DNA of 64,000 nt from Agrococcus sp. KRD186 (GTDB lineage Bacteria > Actinomycetota > Actinomycetes > Actinomycetales > Microbacteriaceae): contig NZ_JABFAP010000001.1 in assembly GCF_017168255.1 (NCBI RefSeq), positions 556,007 to 620,006 of the forward strand, in the 5' to 3' direction. Position numbers and translations under genes: made by a program. Of this stretch, positions 30,026-39,849 are shown piece after piece. The notes beneath the pieces were generated by a model. The model worked only from the letters and a program-made list of their open reading frames with translations. It was not told the origin of the DNA and did not search any database. How positions within the stretch are numbered: position 1 is the first letter of the stretch; each line of letters starts with the position of its first letter.

Positions 30026-31041
30026 CCGCGTACGAGCTGCTCTTCCAGCACGGCTTCACGAGGGTCGATCCGGAGGCGGCCCATCACCTGGGCGCCACCG
30101 CGATCCGGGCCATCGGTGCCGCGCGCCCCGGCGTGCGCACCGACGCGGCGCTGCGCACCCGCGCGCTCGGCCGCGAGTTCCCGACCCCCTTCGGGGTGGC
30201 GGCGGGCTTCGACAAGGACGCGACGATGATCGCGGGCCTCGGCGCGCTCGGCTTCGGCCACGTCGAGGTGGGCACCCTGACGGCGCAGCCGCAGCCCGGC
30301 AACGACCGGCCGCGGCTGTTCCGCCTCGCCGACGACCGCGCGCTCGTGAACCGGATGGGCTTCAACAACGGGGGAGCGGCCGCCGCGGCCGAGCGCATCG
30401 CCGCCGCCCGCGAGGCGCGCTCGCGCCCGGTGATCGGCGTCAACATCGGCAAGAGCCGCGTGGTCGACGCCACCGACGCCGCCGCGGTCGAGGCCGACTA
30501 CCTGCACTCGGCCAGGCTGCTGGCGCCGGTCGCCGACTACCTGGCGGTCAACGTCTCCTCCCCGAACACGCCCGGCCTGCGCGGCCTGCAGGACGAGCGG
30601 CTGCTCGAGCCGCTGCTCACGGCCATCCGCGGCGCCCCCGGCAGCACGCCCGTGCTGGTGAAGATCGCGCCCGACCTCGACGACGAGCAGGTCGCGGGCA
30701 TCGCCGCGCTCGCCGCCCGCATCGAGCTCGCCGGCGTCATCGCCACGAACACGACCATCAGCCGCGGGGGCCTGACAAGCACGGCGGATGCGGTGGCGCA
30801 CGCGGGCGCGGGCGGCCTGTCCGGGCGGCCGGTCGCCGCTCGCTCGCTCGAGGTGCTGCGCATCCTGCGCGAGGCGCTGCCGGCGTCGCTCGAGGTCATC
30901 TCGGTCGGCGGCGTCGAGACGGCCGACGACGTGCGCGAGCGGCTCGCGGCAGGCGCGGCGCTCGTGCAGGGCTACACGGGATTCATCTACCGCGGCCCGG
31001 GCTGGGCGCGCGAGATCAACCGCGGCCTGCTGGCGCGGTAG
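30022..31041 (+). CDS. pyrD: Dihydroorotate dehydrogenase (quinone), class 2
   Basis: Membrane-associated FMN enzyme of pyrimidine synthesis that passes electrons to quinone. The 339-residue protein has an N-terminal amphipathic region typical of class 2, [11 protein letters not shown] near 55, NRMGFNNGG near 110, the catalytic serine segment [15 protein letters not shown] near 175, and the phosphate-binding ISVGGVE and [10 protein letters not shown] near 295-330. Start ATG overlaps the nrdR stop. It converges with the DUF3043 gene only nine bases away. Confidence 0.97.
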   Translation: MTAYELLFQHGFTRVDPEAAHHLGATAIRAIGAARPGVRTDAALRTRALGREFPTPFGVAAGFDKDATMIAGLGALGFGHVEVGTLTAQPQPGNDRPRLFRLADDRALVNRMGFNNGGAAAAAERIAAAREARSRPVIGVNIGKSRVVDATDAAAVEADYLHSARLLAPVADYLAVNVSSPNTPGLRGLQDERLLEPLLTAIRGAPGSTPVLVKIAPDLDDEQVAGIAALAARIELAGVIATNTTISRGGLTSTADAVAHAGAGGLSGRPVAARSLEVLRILREALPASLEVISVGGVETADDVRERLAAGAALVQGYTGFIYRGPGWAREINRGLLAR

Positions 31042-31050
31042 CGCCCCGGC

Positions 31051-31611
31051 TCACTCGGGGTACTTGAAGAGCTTCGTCTGCGGCTTCGGCATGCGCATGA
31101 ACGGCAGCTGCACGGCACGCATGGTGGCGTACCAGCCGTGACCCTTCGCATCCTTCTGCCCGAACTTCGCGCGGATCGCGCGGCGCAGCTGCCACGCCAT
31201 CAGCACCGAGTCGAGCACCACGACGGCGACGAACGCCCACAGCACGATGTTGGCGATCACGCGCCACTGCGGGTCGTTGATGAACGTCAGCACCAGCACC
31301 ACGATCATCATCGGCATCGCGAGCGTGCCGATCGACAGGCGAGCGTCGACGAAGTCGCGCACGTAGCGGCGCAGCGGGCCCTTGTCGCGCGGCGGCAGGT
31401 ACTTCTCTTCGCCGCGCTCGAAGCCCACGCGCGCCTTCTGCCGCTCGGCGCGCATCTTGTCCTGCACCTGGCGGCGGGCCTCCTTGCGGTCCTCGGGCAC
31501 CAGCGGGCGGCGGTTGCGGGCGACCTGCTCGGACTGCTTCGGCGTGCGCTTGCCCTCGGGCACGCTCTCGATCGGAGCCTTGTCGTCGGCAGAACGGCTG
31601 AACAGCGCCAC
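31051..31611 (-). CDS. DUF3043 membrane protein
   Basis: A 186-residue protein with a charged, Arg/Lys-rich N-terminal half (KRTPKQSEQVARNRRPLVPEDRKEARR), two hydrophobic helices at about 95-110 and 119-138, and a basic tail. The KRTPTRxExExARRRPL-type start is typical of DUF3043, an actinobacterial family of unknown function. I chose the GTG at 31611 because GAAGGA lies six bases ahead and the family start MALFSR matches. It is divergent from the dipeptidase gene with an 85-bp shared upstream region. Confidence 0.88.
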   Translation of the reverse strand: MALFSRSADDKAPIESVPEGKRTPKQSEQVARNRRPLVPEDRKEARRQVQDKMRAERQKARVGFERGEEKYLPPRDKGPLRRYVRDFVDARLSIGTLAMPMMIVVLVLTFINDPQWRVIANIVLWAFVAVVVLDSVLMAWQLRRAIRAKFGQKDAKGHGWYATMRAVQLPFMRMPKPQTKLFKYPE

Positions 31612-31696
31612 AGGAGGTCCTTCGGAAGATCGGTCGCGGGGGATCAGCCCATCGTACCGCCGACGGCGTGCCGCCTCGCCGCCTAGGATCGTGCGC

Positions 31697-33139
31697 ATGA
31701 CCGACACTTCCGCTGACTCCGGCGCGCCCTCGGCGCGCGACCTCTCCGACCGCGACCGCGCCGTGCTCGCGGCCGTCGACGCCGGCTTCGACCGGGCGCT
31801 CGACGACCTGAAGGCGCTCGTGCGCATCCCGAGCGTGGCCTGGGACGCCTACGACCCCGCGCACGTGCAGGCGAGCGCGGAGGCCGTCGCCGCCCTCGCG
31901 GAGGGCACCGGCGTCTTCGAGCGGGTCTCCATCGAGCGCGCGCCGATCGGCGCCGGCGCCGCGACCGACGAGGGCGTCGAGCTCGGGCAGCCGGCGGTGC
32001 TGGCCGTGCGCGCGGCCAAGAACGGCAAGCCCTCGATCCTGCTCTACGCGCACCACGACGTGCAGCCGTGGGGCGACGAGGCGCTCTGGCGCACGAAGCC
32101 GTTCGAGCCCACCGAGATCGACGGCCGCCTCTACGGCCGCGGCGCCTCCGACGACAAGGCCGGCGTCATCACCCACATCGCCGCCATCCGGGCGCTGGCG
32201 GAGATGGGCGATCCCGATCTCGGCATCGCGCTGTTCATCGAGGGGGAGGAGGAGCACGGCTCCCGCTCGTTCAAGCGCTTCCTCGAGCTGCACGCCGACG
32301 TGCTCAGCGCCGACCTGATCGTCGTCGCCGACAGCGACAACTGGTCGACCGATATCCCGGCGCTCACGGTCGCCCTGCGCGGCAACGCCGCGTGCAACGT
32401 GCGGCTGACGACGCTCGAGCACGCCAGCCACTCCGGCATGTTCGGCGGCGCGGTGCCCGACGCGATGATGGCGTTCTCGAAGCTCGCCGCGAGCTTCTGG
32501 AACGCCGACGGCTCGGTCGCGGTCGCGGGCCTCACCGACGCCGACCTCGAGGTGCCAGAGCAGACCGAGGAGCACATCCGCACCGAGGCCGGCGTGCTCG
32601 AGGGCGTCGAGCTGATCGGCAGCGGCCCGGTGCTCTCGCGCCTGTGGGGCAAGCCGGCCATCACCATCACGGGTGTCGACGCGCCCAGCGTCCCCGACGC
32701 ATCCAACACGATCCTGCCGACGGTGCGGTTCCGGCTCTCGGCGCGCATCGCCCCGGGGCAGTCCTCGGCCCAGGCGTTCGCGGCCCTCGAGCGGCACATC
32801 GCCGAGCACACGCCCTTCGGCGCGCACATCGCGTACGACAACGTCGACCTGGGCGACCCGTTCCTGGTCGACACGAGCGGCTGGGGTGCCACCGCGGCCA
32901 AGCAGGCGATGGCGGATGCGTGGGGCGCGCAGGCGGTCGAGACCGGCATCGGCGGGTCCATCCCGTTCATCGCCGACCTGGTGCAGCAGTTCCCGGCGGC
33001 GCAGATCCTGGTGACGGGCGTCGAGGACCCGGGCACGATGGCGCACAGCCCCAACGAGTCGCAGCACCTGGGCGTGCTGCGGAAGGCGATCGGCGCCGAG
33101 GCGCTGCTGCTCTCGCGCGCCTCGGAGCGCTCGGAGTAG
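31697..33139 (+). CDS. M20 family dipeptidase (zinc metallopeptidase)
   Basis: Cytoplasmic metallopeptidase related to carnosinase and PepV-type dipeptidases. Metal ligands are visible in YAHHDVQPWG (H119 and D121), GRGASDDKAGV near 152, and the catalytic glutamates of FIEGEEEHGS near 180. The lid dimerisation domain and a final VEDPGTMAHSPNES with a C-terminal ligand histidine follow. 480 residues. The physiological peptide is unknown. Confidence 0.93.
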   Translation: MTDTSADSGAPSARDLSDRDRAVLAAVDAGFDRALDDLKALVRIPSVAWDAYDPAHVQASAEAVAALAEGTGVFERVSIERAPIGAGAATDEGVELGQPAVLAVRAAKNGKPSILLYAHHDVQPWGDEALWRTKPFEPTEIDGRLYGRGASDDKAGVITHIAAIRALAEMGDPDLGIALFIEGEEEHGSRSFKRFLELHADVLSADLIVVADSDNWSTDIPALTVALRGNAACNVRLTTLEHASHSGMFGGAVPDAMMAFSKLAASFWNADGSVAVAGLTDADLEVPEQTEEHIRTEAGVLEGVELIGSGPVLSRLWGKPAITITGVDAPSVPDASNTILPTVRFRLSARIAPGQSSAQAFAALERHIAEHTPFGAHIAYDNVDLGDPFLVDTSGWGATAAKQAMADAWGAQAVETGIGGSIPFIADLVQQFPAAQILVTGVEDPGTMAHSPNESQHLGVLRKAIGAEALLLSRASERSE

Positions 33140-33172
33140 CATGGGGCACAGGGCTTTCGAGAGGAGCTGCAG

Positions 33173-33514
33173 ATGACGGATCTCATGACGCACGGCGTGA
33201 ACCTCACCGACACGGCCGCCGACAAGGTGCGGCGACTGCTCGACCAGGAGGGTCGCGACGACCTGCGCCTGCGAGTGGCGGTGCAGCCGGGAGGCTGCTC
33301 GGGGCTCATCTACCAGCTCTACTTCGACGAGCGGCAGCTCGACGGCGACGTGGTGCGCGACTTCGACGGCGTCGAGGTCATCGTCGACCGCATGAGCGTG
33401 CCCTACCTCGACGGCTCGACCATCGACTTCGAGGACACGATCCAGAAGCAGGGCTTCACGATGGACAACCCGAACGCGGGCGGCTCGTGCGCCTGCGGCG
33501 ACTCCTTCCACTGA
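33173..33514 (+). CDS. erpA: A-type iron-sulfur carrier protein (ErpA/HesB)
   Basis: Carries and inserts Fe-S clusters. The three cluster cysteines are present: GGCSG near 42 and CACGDSFH at the C-terminus (C-x-C). 113 residues, ATG preceded by GAGGAGCTGC. It stands just before the cytochrome oxidase genes, as in many actinobacteria, but a terminator separates it from them. Confidence 0.95.
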   Translation: MTDLMTHGVNLTDTAADKVRRLLDQEGRDDLRLRVAVQPGGCSGLIYQLYFDERQLDGDVVRDFDGVEVIVDRMSVPYLDGSTIDFEDTIQKQGFTMDNPNAGGSCACGDSFH

Positions 33515-33538
33515 CGCCATAGCGCGCAGTCAGGCGAC

Positions 33539-33569
33539 ACGCCGTCGATCCACGGATCGGCGGCGTTTC
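33539..33569 (+). terminator. Probable terminator after erpA
   Basis: A 12-bp stem ACGCCGTCGATC / GATCGGCGGCGT with one G-T pair and a CACG loop is followed by TTCG. The U-tract is short. Confidence 0.65.
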
Positions 33570-33667
33570 GCGTCTCACGGCCACCTAGCAGGCGTGTGGC
33601 AGGAGCCTGAGTCGCGTCTGTGGGTACTAGGATCGAGGCAGACGTTCACAAGAGTCGGAGGAAGACA

Positions 33668-34543
33668 TTGCGCACTCGTCGATCTCGTTGGATCGCGGCC
33701 CCGGTTGCCGTCGTGGTGGCACTGGTGCTCGCCGGTTGCACCCAGGCTCAGCTGCAGGGGTACATGCCGTCGACGCCCGGCCTGACGAACCACGTCGACC
33801 GCATCATGGGCCTGTGGACGACGTCCTGGATCGTGCTCATGCTGGTCGGCATCCTGACCTGGGGCCTGATGATCTGGGCCGGCATCGCCTACCGCCGCCG
33901 CAGGGGCCAGACGGGCCTGCCCGCGCAGCTGCGCTACCACATGCCGATCGAGATCTTCTTCACGATCGTGCCCGTCATCCTCGTCGCCGGCTTCTTCGCG
34001 TTCACTGCGCGTGACCAGGCGATCATCGAGGAGCCGATCGAGGATCCCGACTACTCGGTGACGGTCTACGGCAAGCGCTGGGCGTGGGACTTCGTCTACG
34101 AGCGCGACGGCCAGGATCCGGTGTACTACCAGGGCCTACAGGCGATGAACGACCCCGAGTCGAACCTGATCGACGCAGAGTCGCTGCCGACCTTGTACCT
34201 GCCGACGAACTCGTCGATCGAGATCACGCTCGAGTCGCGCGACGTCGCGCACTCGTTCTGGGTGGTGGAGTTCCTCTACAAGAAGGACACGCTGCCCGGC
34301 GTCACGAACCACATGTACTTCGAGACCGGTCCCGACGAGAGGATCCTGCGCGGCAAGTGCGCTGAGCTCTGCGGCGAGTACCACTCGCTGATGCTGTTCA
34401 ACGTCGAGCTGGTCAGCCCTGAGGAGTACGACGCCTACCTGGAGAGCCTCGAGGCCGAGGGCAACGTCGGAGCGATCGACGAGGCCGTCAACCCAGACAT
34501 CGGCCTCCGGCCCGGCACGAGCGAGGAAGGCGAGGGCAACTGA
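33668..34543 (+). CDS. ctaC: Cytochrome c oxidase subunit II
   Basis: Carries the CuA electron entry site of aa3 oxidase. A lipoprotein signal peptide ends in LVLAGC (Cys about 23), followed by two membrane helices and the periplasmic cupredoxin domain with the CuA ligands C231-AEL-C235-GEY-H239 and a Met. I chose the TTG at 33668 because GGAGGAAG lies directly upstream and it places the signal peptide correctly; the in-frame GTG at 33620 would add 16 residues. It overlaps ctaD by one base. Confidence 0.96.
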   Translation: MRTRRSRWIAAPVAVVVALVLAGCTQAQLQGYMPSTPGLTNHVDRIMGLWTTSWIVLMLVGILTWGLMIWAGIAYRRRRGQTGLPAQLRYHMPIEIFFTIVPVILVAGFFAFTARDQAIIEEPIEDPDYSVTVYGKRWAWDFVYERDGQDPVYYQGLQAMNDPESNLIDAESLPTLYLPTNSSIEITLESRDVAHSFWVVEFLYKKDTLPGVTNHMYFETGPDERILRGKCAELCGEYHSLMLFNVELVSPEEYDAYLESLEAEGNVGAIDEAVNPDIGLRPGTSEEGEGN

Positions 34544-36267
34544 TGACCGCTACGACAACGCCCAGCACCACGGGGGCTCCCATCAGCCCGAGCGCCCAGC
34601 GCAAGGGCAACGTGATCGTCAGCTGGATCACCACCACTGACCACAAGACGATCGGGTACCTGTACCTGATCACCTCGGTGCTCTTCTTCATGCTCGGCGG
34701 CGTGATGGCGCTGCTGATCCGCGCCCAGCTGTTCGCCCCCGGCCTGGAGATCGTGCCGACGGAGGAGCAGTACAACCAGCTCTTCACCATGCACGGCACG
34801 ATCATGCTGCTGATGTTCGCGACCCCGCTGTTCGCGGGCTTCGCGAACGTGATGATGCCGCTGCACATCGGCGCCCCCGACGTGGCCTTCCCGCGGCTCA
34901 ACGCGCTGGCGTACTGGCTGTTCACGTTCGGCTCGCTGATCGCGGTCGCCGGCTTCCTGACGCCGCAGGGCGCTGCATCGTTCGGCTGGTTCGCCTACAC
35001 GCCGCTGAGCACCGCCGCGTTCTCGCCGGGCATCGGCGGCAACCTCTGGGTGCTGGGCCTCGCGCTCTCGGGCTTCGGCACGATCATGGGTGGTGTCAAC
35101 TTCATCACCACGATCATCACGATGCGCGCGCCCGGCATGACGATGTTCCGCATGTCGATCTTCACCTGGAACATCCTCATCACCTCGCTGCTGGTGATCA
35201 TCGTCTTCCCGGTGCTGGCGGCCGCCATGTTCGGCCTCGCGCTCGATCGCATCTTCGGCGGCCACATCTACGACCCGGCCAACGGCGGAGCGGTGCTCTG
35301 GCAGCACCTGTTCTGGTTCTTCGGCCACCCAGAGGTGTACATCATCGCGCTGCCGTTCTTCGGCATCATCTCCGAGGTGCTCCCGGTCTTCAGCCGCAAA
35401 CCGATCTTCGGCTACAACACGCTCGTCGGCGCGACGATCGCGATCGCGGCGCTGTCGGTCACCGTGTGGGCGCACCACATGTACGTCACGGGCACCGTGC
35501 TGCTGCCGTGGTTCTCGCTCATGACGATGCTCATCGCGGTGCCGACTGGCGTGAAGATCTTCAACTGGATCGGCACGATGTGGCGCGGCTCCATCACCTG
35601 GGAGTCGCCGATGCTGTGGGCGTTCGGCTTCCTCGTCACGTTCACCTTCGGTGGCCTCACCGGCGTCATCCTCGCTTCCCCGCCGCTCGACTTCGCCATC
35701 TCCGACACCTACTTCGTCGTGGCGCACTTCCACTACGTGGTGTTCGGCACCGTGGTGTTCGCGATGTTCTCGGGCTTCTACTTCTGGTGGCCGAAGTGGA
35801 CGGGCAAGATGCTCAACGACCGTCTGGGCCACGTGCACTTCTGGATGCTGTTCATCGGCTTCCACCTGACGTTCCTCGTGCAGCACTGGCTCGGCGTCTT
35901 GGGCATGCCCCGCCGCTACTACACGTACCTCGAGGAGGACGGCTTCACCTGGATGAACCAGCTCTCGACCGTCGGTGCGATGCTCCTCGGCCTGTCGATG
36001 ATCCCGTTCCTCTGGAACGTCTGGATCACCGCCCGCCTGGCGCCGAAGGTCGAGGTCGACGACCCGTGGGGTACCGGCCGCTCGCTCGAGTGGGCGACCA
36101 GCTCCCCGCCGCCGCGCCACAACTTCACGACGATCCCGCGCATCCGCTCGGAGTCGCCGGCCTTCGACCTGCACCACCCGAACGCGGGCCTGCAGTACGG
36201 CGTCGGGCCGCTGAAGGATGCCCCGAACCGTCCCGTGCTCGACACTTCGAAGGGCGAGGTGCGCTGA
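34543..36267 (+). CDS. ctaD: Cytochrome c oxidase subunit I
   Basis: Catalytic haem-copper subunit that reduces oxygen and pumps protons. Twelve membrane helices in 574 residues; the haem a ligand in TMHGTIMLL near 85, the [15 protein letters not shown] segment with the cross-linked CuB His-Tyr near 250-265, AHHMYV near 308 and the HFHYVVFG haem ligands near 394 are all present. It follows ctaC with overlapping stop and start and precedes ctaF by one base. Confidence 0.98.
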   Translation: MTATTTPSTTGAPISPSAQRKGNVIVSWITTTDHKTIGYLYLITSVLFFMLGGVMALLIRAQLFAPGLEIVPTEEQYNQLFTMHGTIMLLMFATPLFAGFANVMMPLHIGAPDVAFPRLNALAYWLFTFGSLIAVAGFLTPQGAASFGWFAYTPLSTAAFSPGIGGNLWVLGLALSGFGTIMGGVNFITTIITMRAPGMTMFRMSIFTWNILITSLLVIIVFPVLAAAMFGLALDRIFGGHIYDPANGGAVLWQHLFWFFGHPEVYIIALPFFGIISEVLPVFSRKPIFGYNTLVGATIAIAALSVTVWAHHMYVTGTVLLPWFSLMTMLIAVPTGVKIFNWIGTMWRGSITWESPMLWAFGFLVTFTFGGLTGVILASPPLDFAISDTYFVVAHFHYVVFGTVVFAMFSGFYFWWPKWTGKMLNDRLGHVHFWMLFIGFHLTFLVQHWLGVLGMPRRYYTYLEEDGFTWMNQLSTVGAMLLGLSMIPFLWNVWITARLAPKVEVDDPWGTGRSLEWATSSPPPRHNFTTIPRIRSESPAFDLHHPNAGLQYGVGPLKDAPNRPVLDTSKGEVR

Positions 36268-36268
36268 C

Positions 36269-36688
36269 ATGCGCTCGAACATCGTCATCATGGCGATCAT
36301 CGCCGTGTTCTTCTACCTGTGCTCGGCGGTCTACACCGTGTGGCACATGGCCACCTATGAGGGCACCATCGAGTGGGTCGGCACGCTCGGCCTCGGGCTC
36401 ACCGGTGCGCTGGCGACGCTGATCGGCTTCTACCTCGTGCTCGTCTATCGCGGTCAGGCCGGCGAGTTCGCCGCCGACCGCCTCGACGGCGAGCTCGACG
36501 ACGACGACCCCGAGATGGGCCACTTCGCGCCCTGGAGCTGGTGGCCGCTGGGCGTCGGCGCCGCGATGGCGCTGATCTTCCTGTCGTTCACCGGCCCCAC
36601 CTTCCTCATTCCGATCGGCGGCGCGCTGCTGCTGATCATGATGGTCGGCTGGGTGTACGAGCACTACCGCGGCAACTTCAGCCGCTGA
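36269..36688 (+). CDS. ctaF: Cytochrome c oxidase subunit IV (actinobacterial)
   Basis: A 139-residue membrane protein with four helices that matches the actinobacterial subunit IV associated with the bc1-aa3 supercomplex: MRSNIVIMAIIAVFFYLCSAVYTVW at the start, FAPWSWWPLG near 88 and WVYEHYRGNF at the end. The last gene of the ctaCDF run, followed by a strong hairpin. The rest of the oxidase (ctaE, qcrCAB) is not in the window. Confidence 0.93.
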   Translation: MRSNIVIMAIIAVFFYLCSAVYTVWHMATYEGTIEWVGTLGLGLTGALATLIGFYLVLVYRGQAGEFAADRLDGELDDDDPEMGHFAPWSWWPLGVGAAMALIFLSFTGPTFLIPIGGALLLIMMVGWVYEHYRGNFSR

Positions 36689-36696
36689 GACCGCAG

Positions 36697-36729
36697 CAGC
36701 GCCCCGACCCTTCGCCGGTCGGGGCGCTG
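36697..36729. terminator. Bidirectional hairpin between ctaF and the convergent dehydrogenase gene
   Basis: A 13-bp perfect stem CAGCGCCCCGACC / GGTCGGGGCGCTG with loop CTTCGCC lies between two convergent genes. There is no U-tract on either side, so termination efficiency is uncertain. Confidence 0.65.
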
Positions 36730-36790
36730 TGCTGTGCCGGGACGGCGGCTGAGCCGGTCCGCGCGGAAGGGCGCAGACCGGCCTCGTGCC

Positions 36791-38473
36791 TCAGACGGCG
36801 CGACCGGCCCGCAGGCCCGTGTGGAGGCATCCGCCCAGGAACGTGCCCTCGAGCGCGCGGTAGCCGTGCACGCCGCCGCCGCCGAAGCCGGCTGCCTCGC
36901 CCACTGCGAACAGCCCCGGCACCGGCTGGCCGTCGGCGCCCAGTGCTCGCGAGTCGAGGTCGGTCTGGATGCCGCCGAGCGTCTTGCGCGTGAGGGTGCG
37001 CAGCCGCACGGCGATGAGCGGCCAGTGCCGCTCATCGAGGATGCGGTGGGGCGCGGCGGTGCGGATCAGCCGGTCGCCGAGGTACTCGCGCGCCCGGCGG
37101 ATCTCCACCGCCTGCGGGTCGGTCGATGCGGGATCGTCGACGGCGCTGTCGCGCTCCTCGATCGCGGCGACCACGGCCTCCCGGTCGATGGTCGTGCCGT
37201 CGGCGCCGCGGCCCAGCTGCTCCATGCGGTCGAGCAGCTCGGTCAGCGAGTGCGCCACGATGAAGTCCTCGCCGTGGTCGAGGAAGGCCTGCACGGGAGC
37301 GGGCGCGCCGGGCAGCACCTTCTGCAGCAGCTTGGGAATGCTGCGGCCGGTGAGATCCGGGTTCTGCTCCGAGCCCGAGAGCGTGAACTCCTTCTCGATG
37401 ATCGAGCGGGTCAGCACGAACCATGAGTGCTCGGCGCCGACCTCGCGCAGGTGCTTCAGCGTCGAGAGCGTGTCGAAGCCCGGGTAGTTGGGGGAGGGCA
37501 GGCGGCGGCCCAGGTGGTCGACCCAGAGGCTCGACGGACCGGAGAGGATGCGGATGCCGTGGTCGGGCCAGATCGGATCCCAGTTCTTGATGCCCTCGGT
37601 GTAGTGCCACATGCGGTCGCCGTTCACGAGCCGCGCGCCCGCCGCCGCGGCGATGCGGAGCCCGGCGCCGTCGACGTGCACGGGCACGCCGCGCACCGCC
37701 TCGGTCGGCGCGGTGCCGAGCGAGGCCGGCCAGAGCTCGCGCACGCGGTCGAGCTCGCCGCCGATGCCGCCCGTGGCGACGACGACGCTCTCGGCGCGGA
37801 GCGCGAACTCGCCGACCACCTCGCGGCTGGAGGGCTCGCCCCGCACGGTCACATCGGATGCGAGCCGCTCGCCGGCGACCCCCACCACGCGCCCGTCGTC
37901 GGTGAGCAGCTCGGTGACGCGGTGCCGGAACGCGAGCCTCGCGCTGCCGTCGCGCACCGCATCCCGCAGCCGTCTCGTGAAGGGCGCGACCAGGCCGGGC
38001 CCGGTGCCCCAGACGATGTGGAAGCGGGGCACGGTGTTGCCGTGGCCGCCCTCGGTGCGGGCACCGCGCTCTGCGTGGCCGACGACGGGGAAGAGCGAGA
38101 CGCCCAGTTCGCGCAGCCAGGGCCGCAGGTCGCGATGGGCGAAGTCGAGGTACGCGTCGGCCCAGCGGCGTGCCCAGTGGTCCTGGTCGCCGGCGTCCTC
38201 GTCGCGGTCGAAGCCGGCGGTGTGCTCCCAATCCTGCCAGGCGAGCTCGAGGGAATCCTCGATGCCGAGGCGGCGCTGCTCGGGGGAGTCGACCAGGAAG
38301 AGGCCGCCGAACGACCAGAAGGCCTGCCCGCCGATCGATTGCGGACCCTCCTGCTCGACGAGCGTCACGGTGCGGCCGCGATCGAGCGCCGTGCAGGCGG
38401 CGACCAGCCCCGCGAGGCCGCTGCCGACCACGATGACGTCGGTGCTCGGGGTGTCCGTGTCGTGCGCGGCCAT
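36791..38473 (-). CDS. FAD-binding dehydrogenase (KstD/fumarate-reductase-like)
   Basis: A flavoprotein of 560 residues with the dinucleotide-binding start DVIVVGSGLAGLVAACTALDRGRTVTLVE, GGQAFWSFGGL near 48, a second FAD segment VVVATGGIGGELDRV near 225, and the terminal GGVHGYRALEGTFLGG. This layout is that of the putative FAD-binding dehydrogenases related to 3-ketosteroid-delta1-dehydrogenase; the substrate is not known and steroid use should not be assumed. ATG 38473 is preceded by GAGGAGG. It is the last gene of a minus-strand run after the globin gene. Confidence 0.85.
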   Translation of the reverse strand: MAAHDTDTPSTDVIVVGSGLAGLVAACTALDRGRTVTLVEQEGPQSIGGQAFWSFGGLFLVDSPEQRRLGIEDSLELAWQDWEHTAGFDRDEDAGDQDHWARRWADAYLDFAHRDLRPWLRELGVSLFPVVGHAERGARTEGGHGNTVPRFHIVWGTGPGLVAPFTRRLRDAVRDGSARLAFRHRVTELLTDDGRVVGVAGERLASDVTVRGEPSSREVVGEFALRAESVVVATGGIGGELDRVRELWPASLGTAPTEAVRGVPVHVDGAGLRIAAAAGARLVNGDRMWHYTEGIKNWDPIWPDHGIRILSGPSSLWVDHLGRRLPSPNYPGFDTLSTLKHLREVGAEHSWFVLTRSIIEKEFTLSGSEQNPDLTGRSIPKLLQKVLPGAPAPVQAFLDHGEDFIVAHSLTELLDRMEQLGRGADGTTIDREAVVAAIEERDSAVDDPASTDPQAVEIRRAREYLGDRLIRTAAPHRILDERHWPLIAVRLRTLTRKTLGGIQTDLDSRALGADGQPVPGLFAVGEAAGFGGGGVHGYRALEGTFLGGCLHTGLRAGRAV

Positions 38474-38493
38474 GATGCCTCCTCGGCGGGTTG

Positions 38494-38892
38494 CTAGCGG
38501 AACAGCGGGTTGTGGTTGACCATCGCGGTCGCGGCCCGATCGAAGTAGTCGTCGAGCTCTGCCCGGTGCAGCGGTGCGGGCTCGAGCGCGTCGAGCGCGG
38601 CCGTCATGCACGCCACCCAGCGGTTGCGGGCGTCGTGGTCGATGGGGAACGGGTTGTGGCGCATGCGCAGCCGCGGGTGCCCGCGCTGCTCGCTGTAGGT
38701 GCCCGGCCCGCCCCAGTACTGCATGAGGAACATGCTGAAGCGATCCTCGGCGCCGGCGCGGTCGTCCTGCGGATACATGGCGCGCAGCACGTCGTCGGCC
38801 CAGACATGGTTGTAGAACTCGTGCACGAGCCGGCGGAAGAAGTCCTCGCCGCCGACCGTCTCGTAGAAGCTCTGCTGCACCGGCGGCACCAT
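38494..38892 (-). CDS. glbO: Group II truncated haemoglobin (trHbO-type)
   Basis: Small oxygen or NO-binding haem protein. The 132-residue chain shows FYETVGGEDFFRRLVHEFY, the conserved Trp-Gly-Gly region YWGGPGTYSEQRGHPRLRMRH with the proximal histidine, and a C-terminal DYFDRAATAMVN. These are group II signatures (YSE.RGHP.LRMRH). Start ATG overlaps the stop of the upstream MscS-like gene by one base. Linked to pepN and an FAD enzyme; a globin next to pepN is also common in mycobacteria. Confidence 0.95.
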   Translation of the reverse strand: MVPPVQQSFYETVGGEDFFRRLVHEFYNHVWADDVLRAMYPQDDRAGAEDRFSMFLMQYWGGPGTYSEQRGHPRLRMRHNPFPIDHDARNRWVACMTAALDALEPAPLHRAELDDYFDRAATAMVNHNPLFR

Positions 38893-39818
38893 CAGCGCTC
38901 CTCCTCGAGACCCTTGACGACGATCTTCTGCAGCGAGGGCAGCGTGACGCCGAGGTCGTCGAGGCCGTCCTTGACACGGCGGCGCAGCTCGCGGGCGACG
39001 TCGTACTTCGCGCTCGCGCGCGTCTTCACGACCAGCCGCACCACGACCGCCTCGGCGGAGACCGACTCGATGCCCCAGACCGCGGGCTTGTCGATGATGC
39101 GGCCCAGCCAGTCGACATCCTCGCTCATGTCGACCGCCACATCGATCAGCCGCTGCGTGACCGCGTCGATGTCGGATTCGTAGGGCACCGCCTGGTCGAT
39201 GACCACGCGCGCCCAGCCCTGCGACTCGTTGCCGACCCGCAGGATCTCGCCGTTGCGCACGTACCAGAGCGTGCCGTTGACGTCGCGCACCTGCGTGACG
39301 CGGATGCCCACCGACTCGACGACACCGGAGGCCTCGCCGAGGTCGACGGTGTCGCCGATGCCGAGCTGATCCTCGAACACCATGAACAGCCCGTTCAGGA
39401 AGTCCTTGATCACGCCCTGCGCGCCGATGCCGGCCGCGGCGCCGAGGAAGCCGGCCATCGCCACCAGCGACGCCGCGTCCACGCCCAGGATGCTGAGGAT
39501 CAGGATGAGCGCGAACGCGCCGATCACCCACGCGGCGAGCGTGTTGAGCACGCTGCCGATGGCGCGGGTGCGCTGCACCACCCGCACCTGCGCCAGCGGC
39601 GAGTTGGCGAGCGCCTCGGTGTCGGCGGCATCCGCCTTGCGCTTCACGCCGCTGACGACGCCGTCGACGACCCGGCGGATGACGAGCTTCAGGATCCAGT
39701 AGCCGAGCAGGGCGCCGATGATGACCAGCACGATGCCGATCGGCTGCCCCCAGGCGCCCCACCACGCGCCGACGGCAGCCCAGTCCACGCCGCCGCCCTC
39801 CTGGCCGCTCTCACGCAT
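38892..39818 (-). CDS. MscS-family mechanosensitive ion channel
   Basis: A 308-residue protein with three hydrophobic helices (about 25-47, 88-110 and 114-135), the pore-lining Gly/Ala-rich helix AMAGFLGAAAGIGAQGVIKDFLNG, and the MscS beta domain beginning FEDQLGIGDTVDLGEASGVVESVGIRVTQVRDVNG. It releases solutes on osmotic downshift. Lies 31 bp after pepN and overlaps the globin gene, so the three are probably one transcript. Confidence 0.94.
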   Translation of the reverse strand: MRESGQEGGGVDWAAVGAWWGAWGQPIGIVLVIIGALLGYWILKLVIRRVVDGVVSGVKRKADAADTEALANSPLAQVRVVQRTRAIGSVLNTLAAWVIGAFALILILSILGVDAASLVAMAGFLGAAAGIGAQGVIKDFLNGLFMVFEDQLGIGDTVDLGEASGVVESVGIRVTQVRDVNGTLWYVRNGEILRVGNESQGWARVVIDQAVPYESDIDAVTQRLIDVAVDMSEDVDWLGRIIDKPAVWGIESVSAEAVVVRLVVKTRASAKYDVARELRRRVKDGLDDLGVTLPSLQKIVVKGLEEER

Positions 39819-39849
39819 CCGCTCTGCTCCTCTCAGGCGTCACCGGCGA

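Noticed and set aside
38474..38977. Upstream extension of the FAD dehydrogenase frame
   Set aside because: It crosses the globin gene in another frame and lacks conserved residues; the ATG at 38473 has a good binding site.
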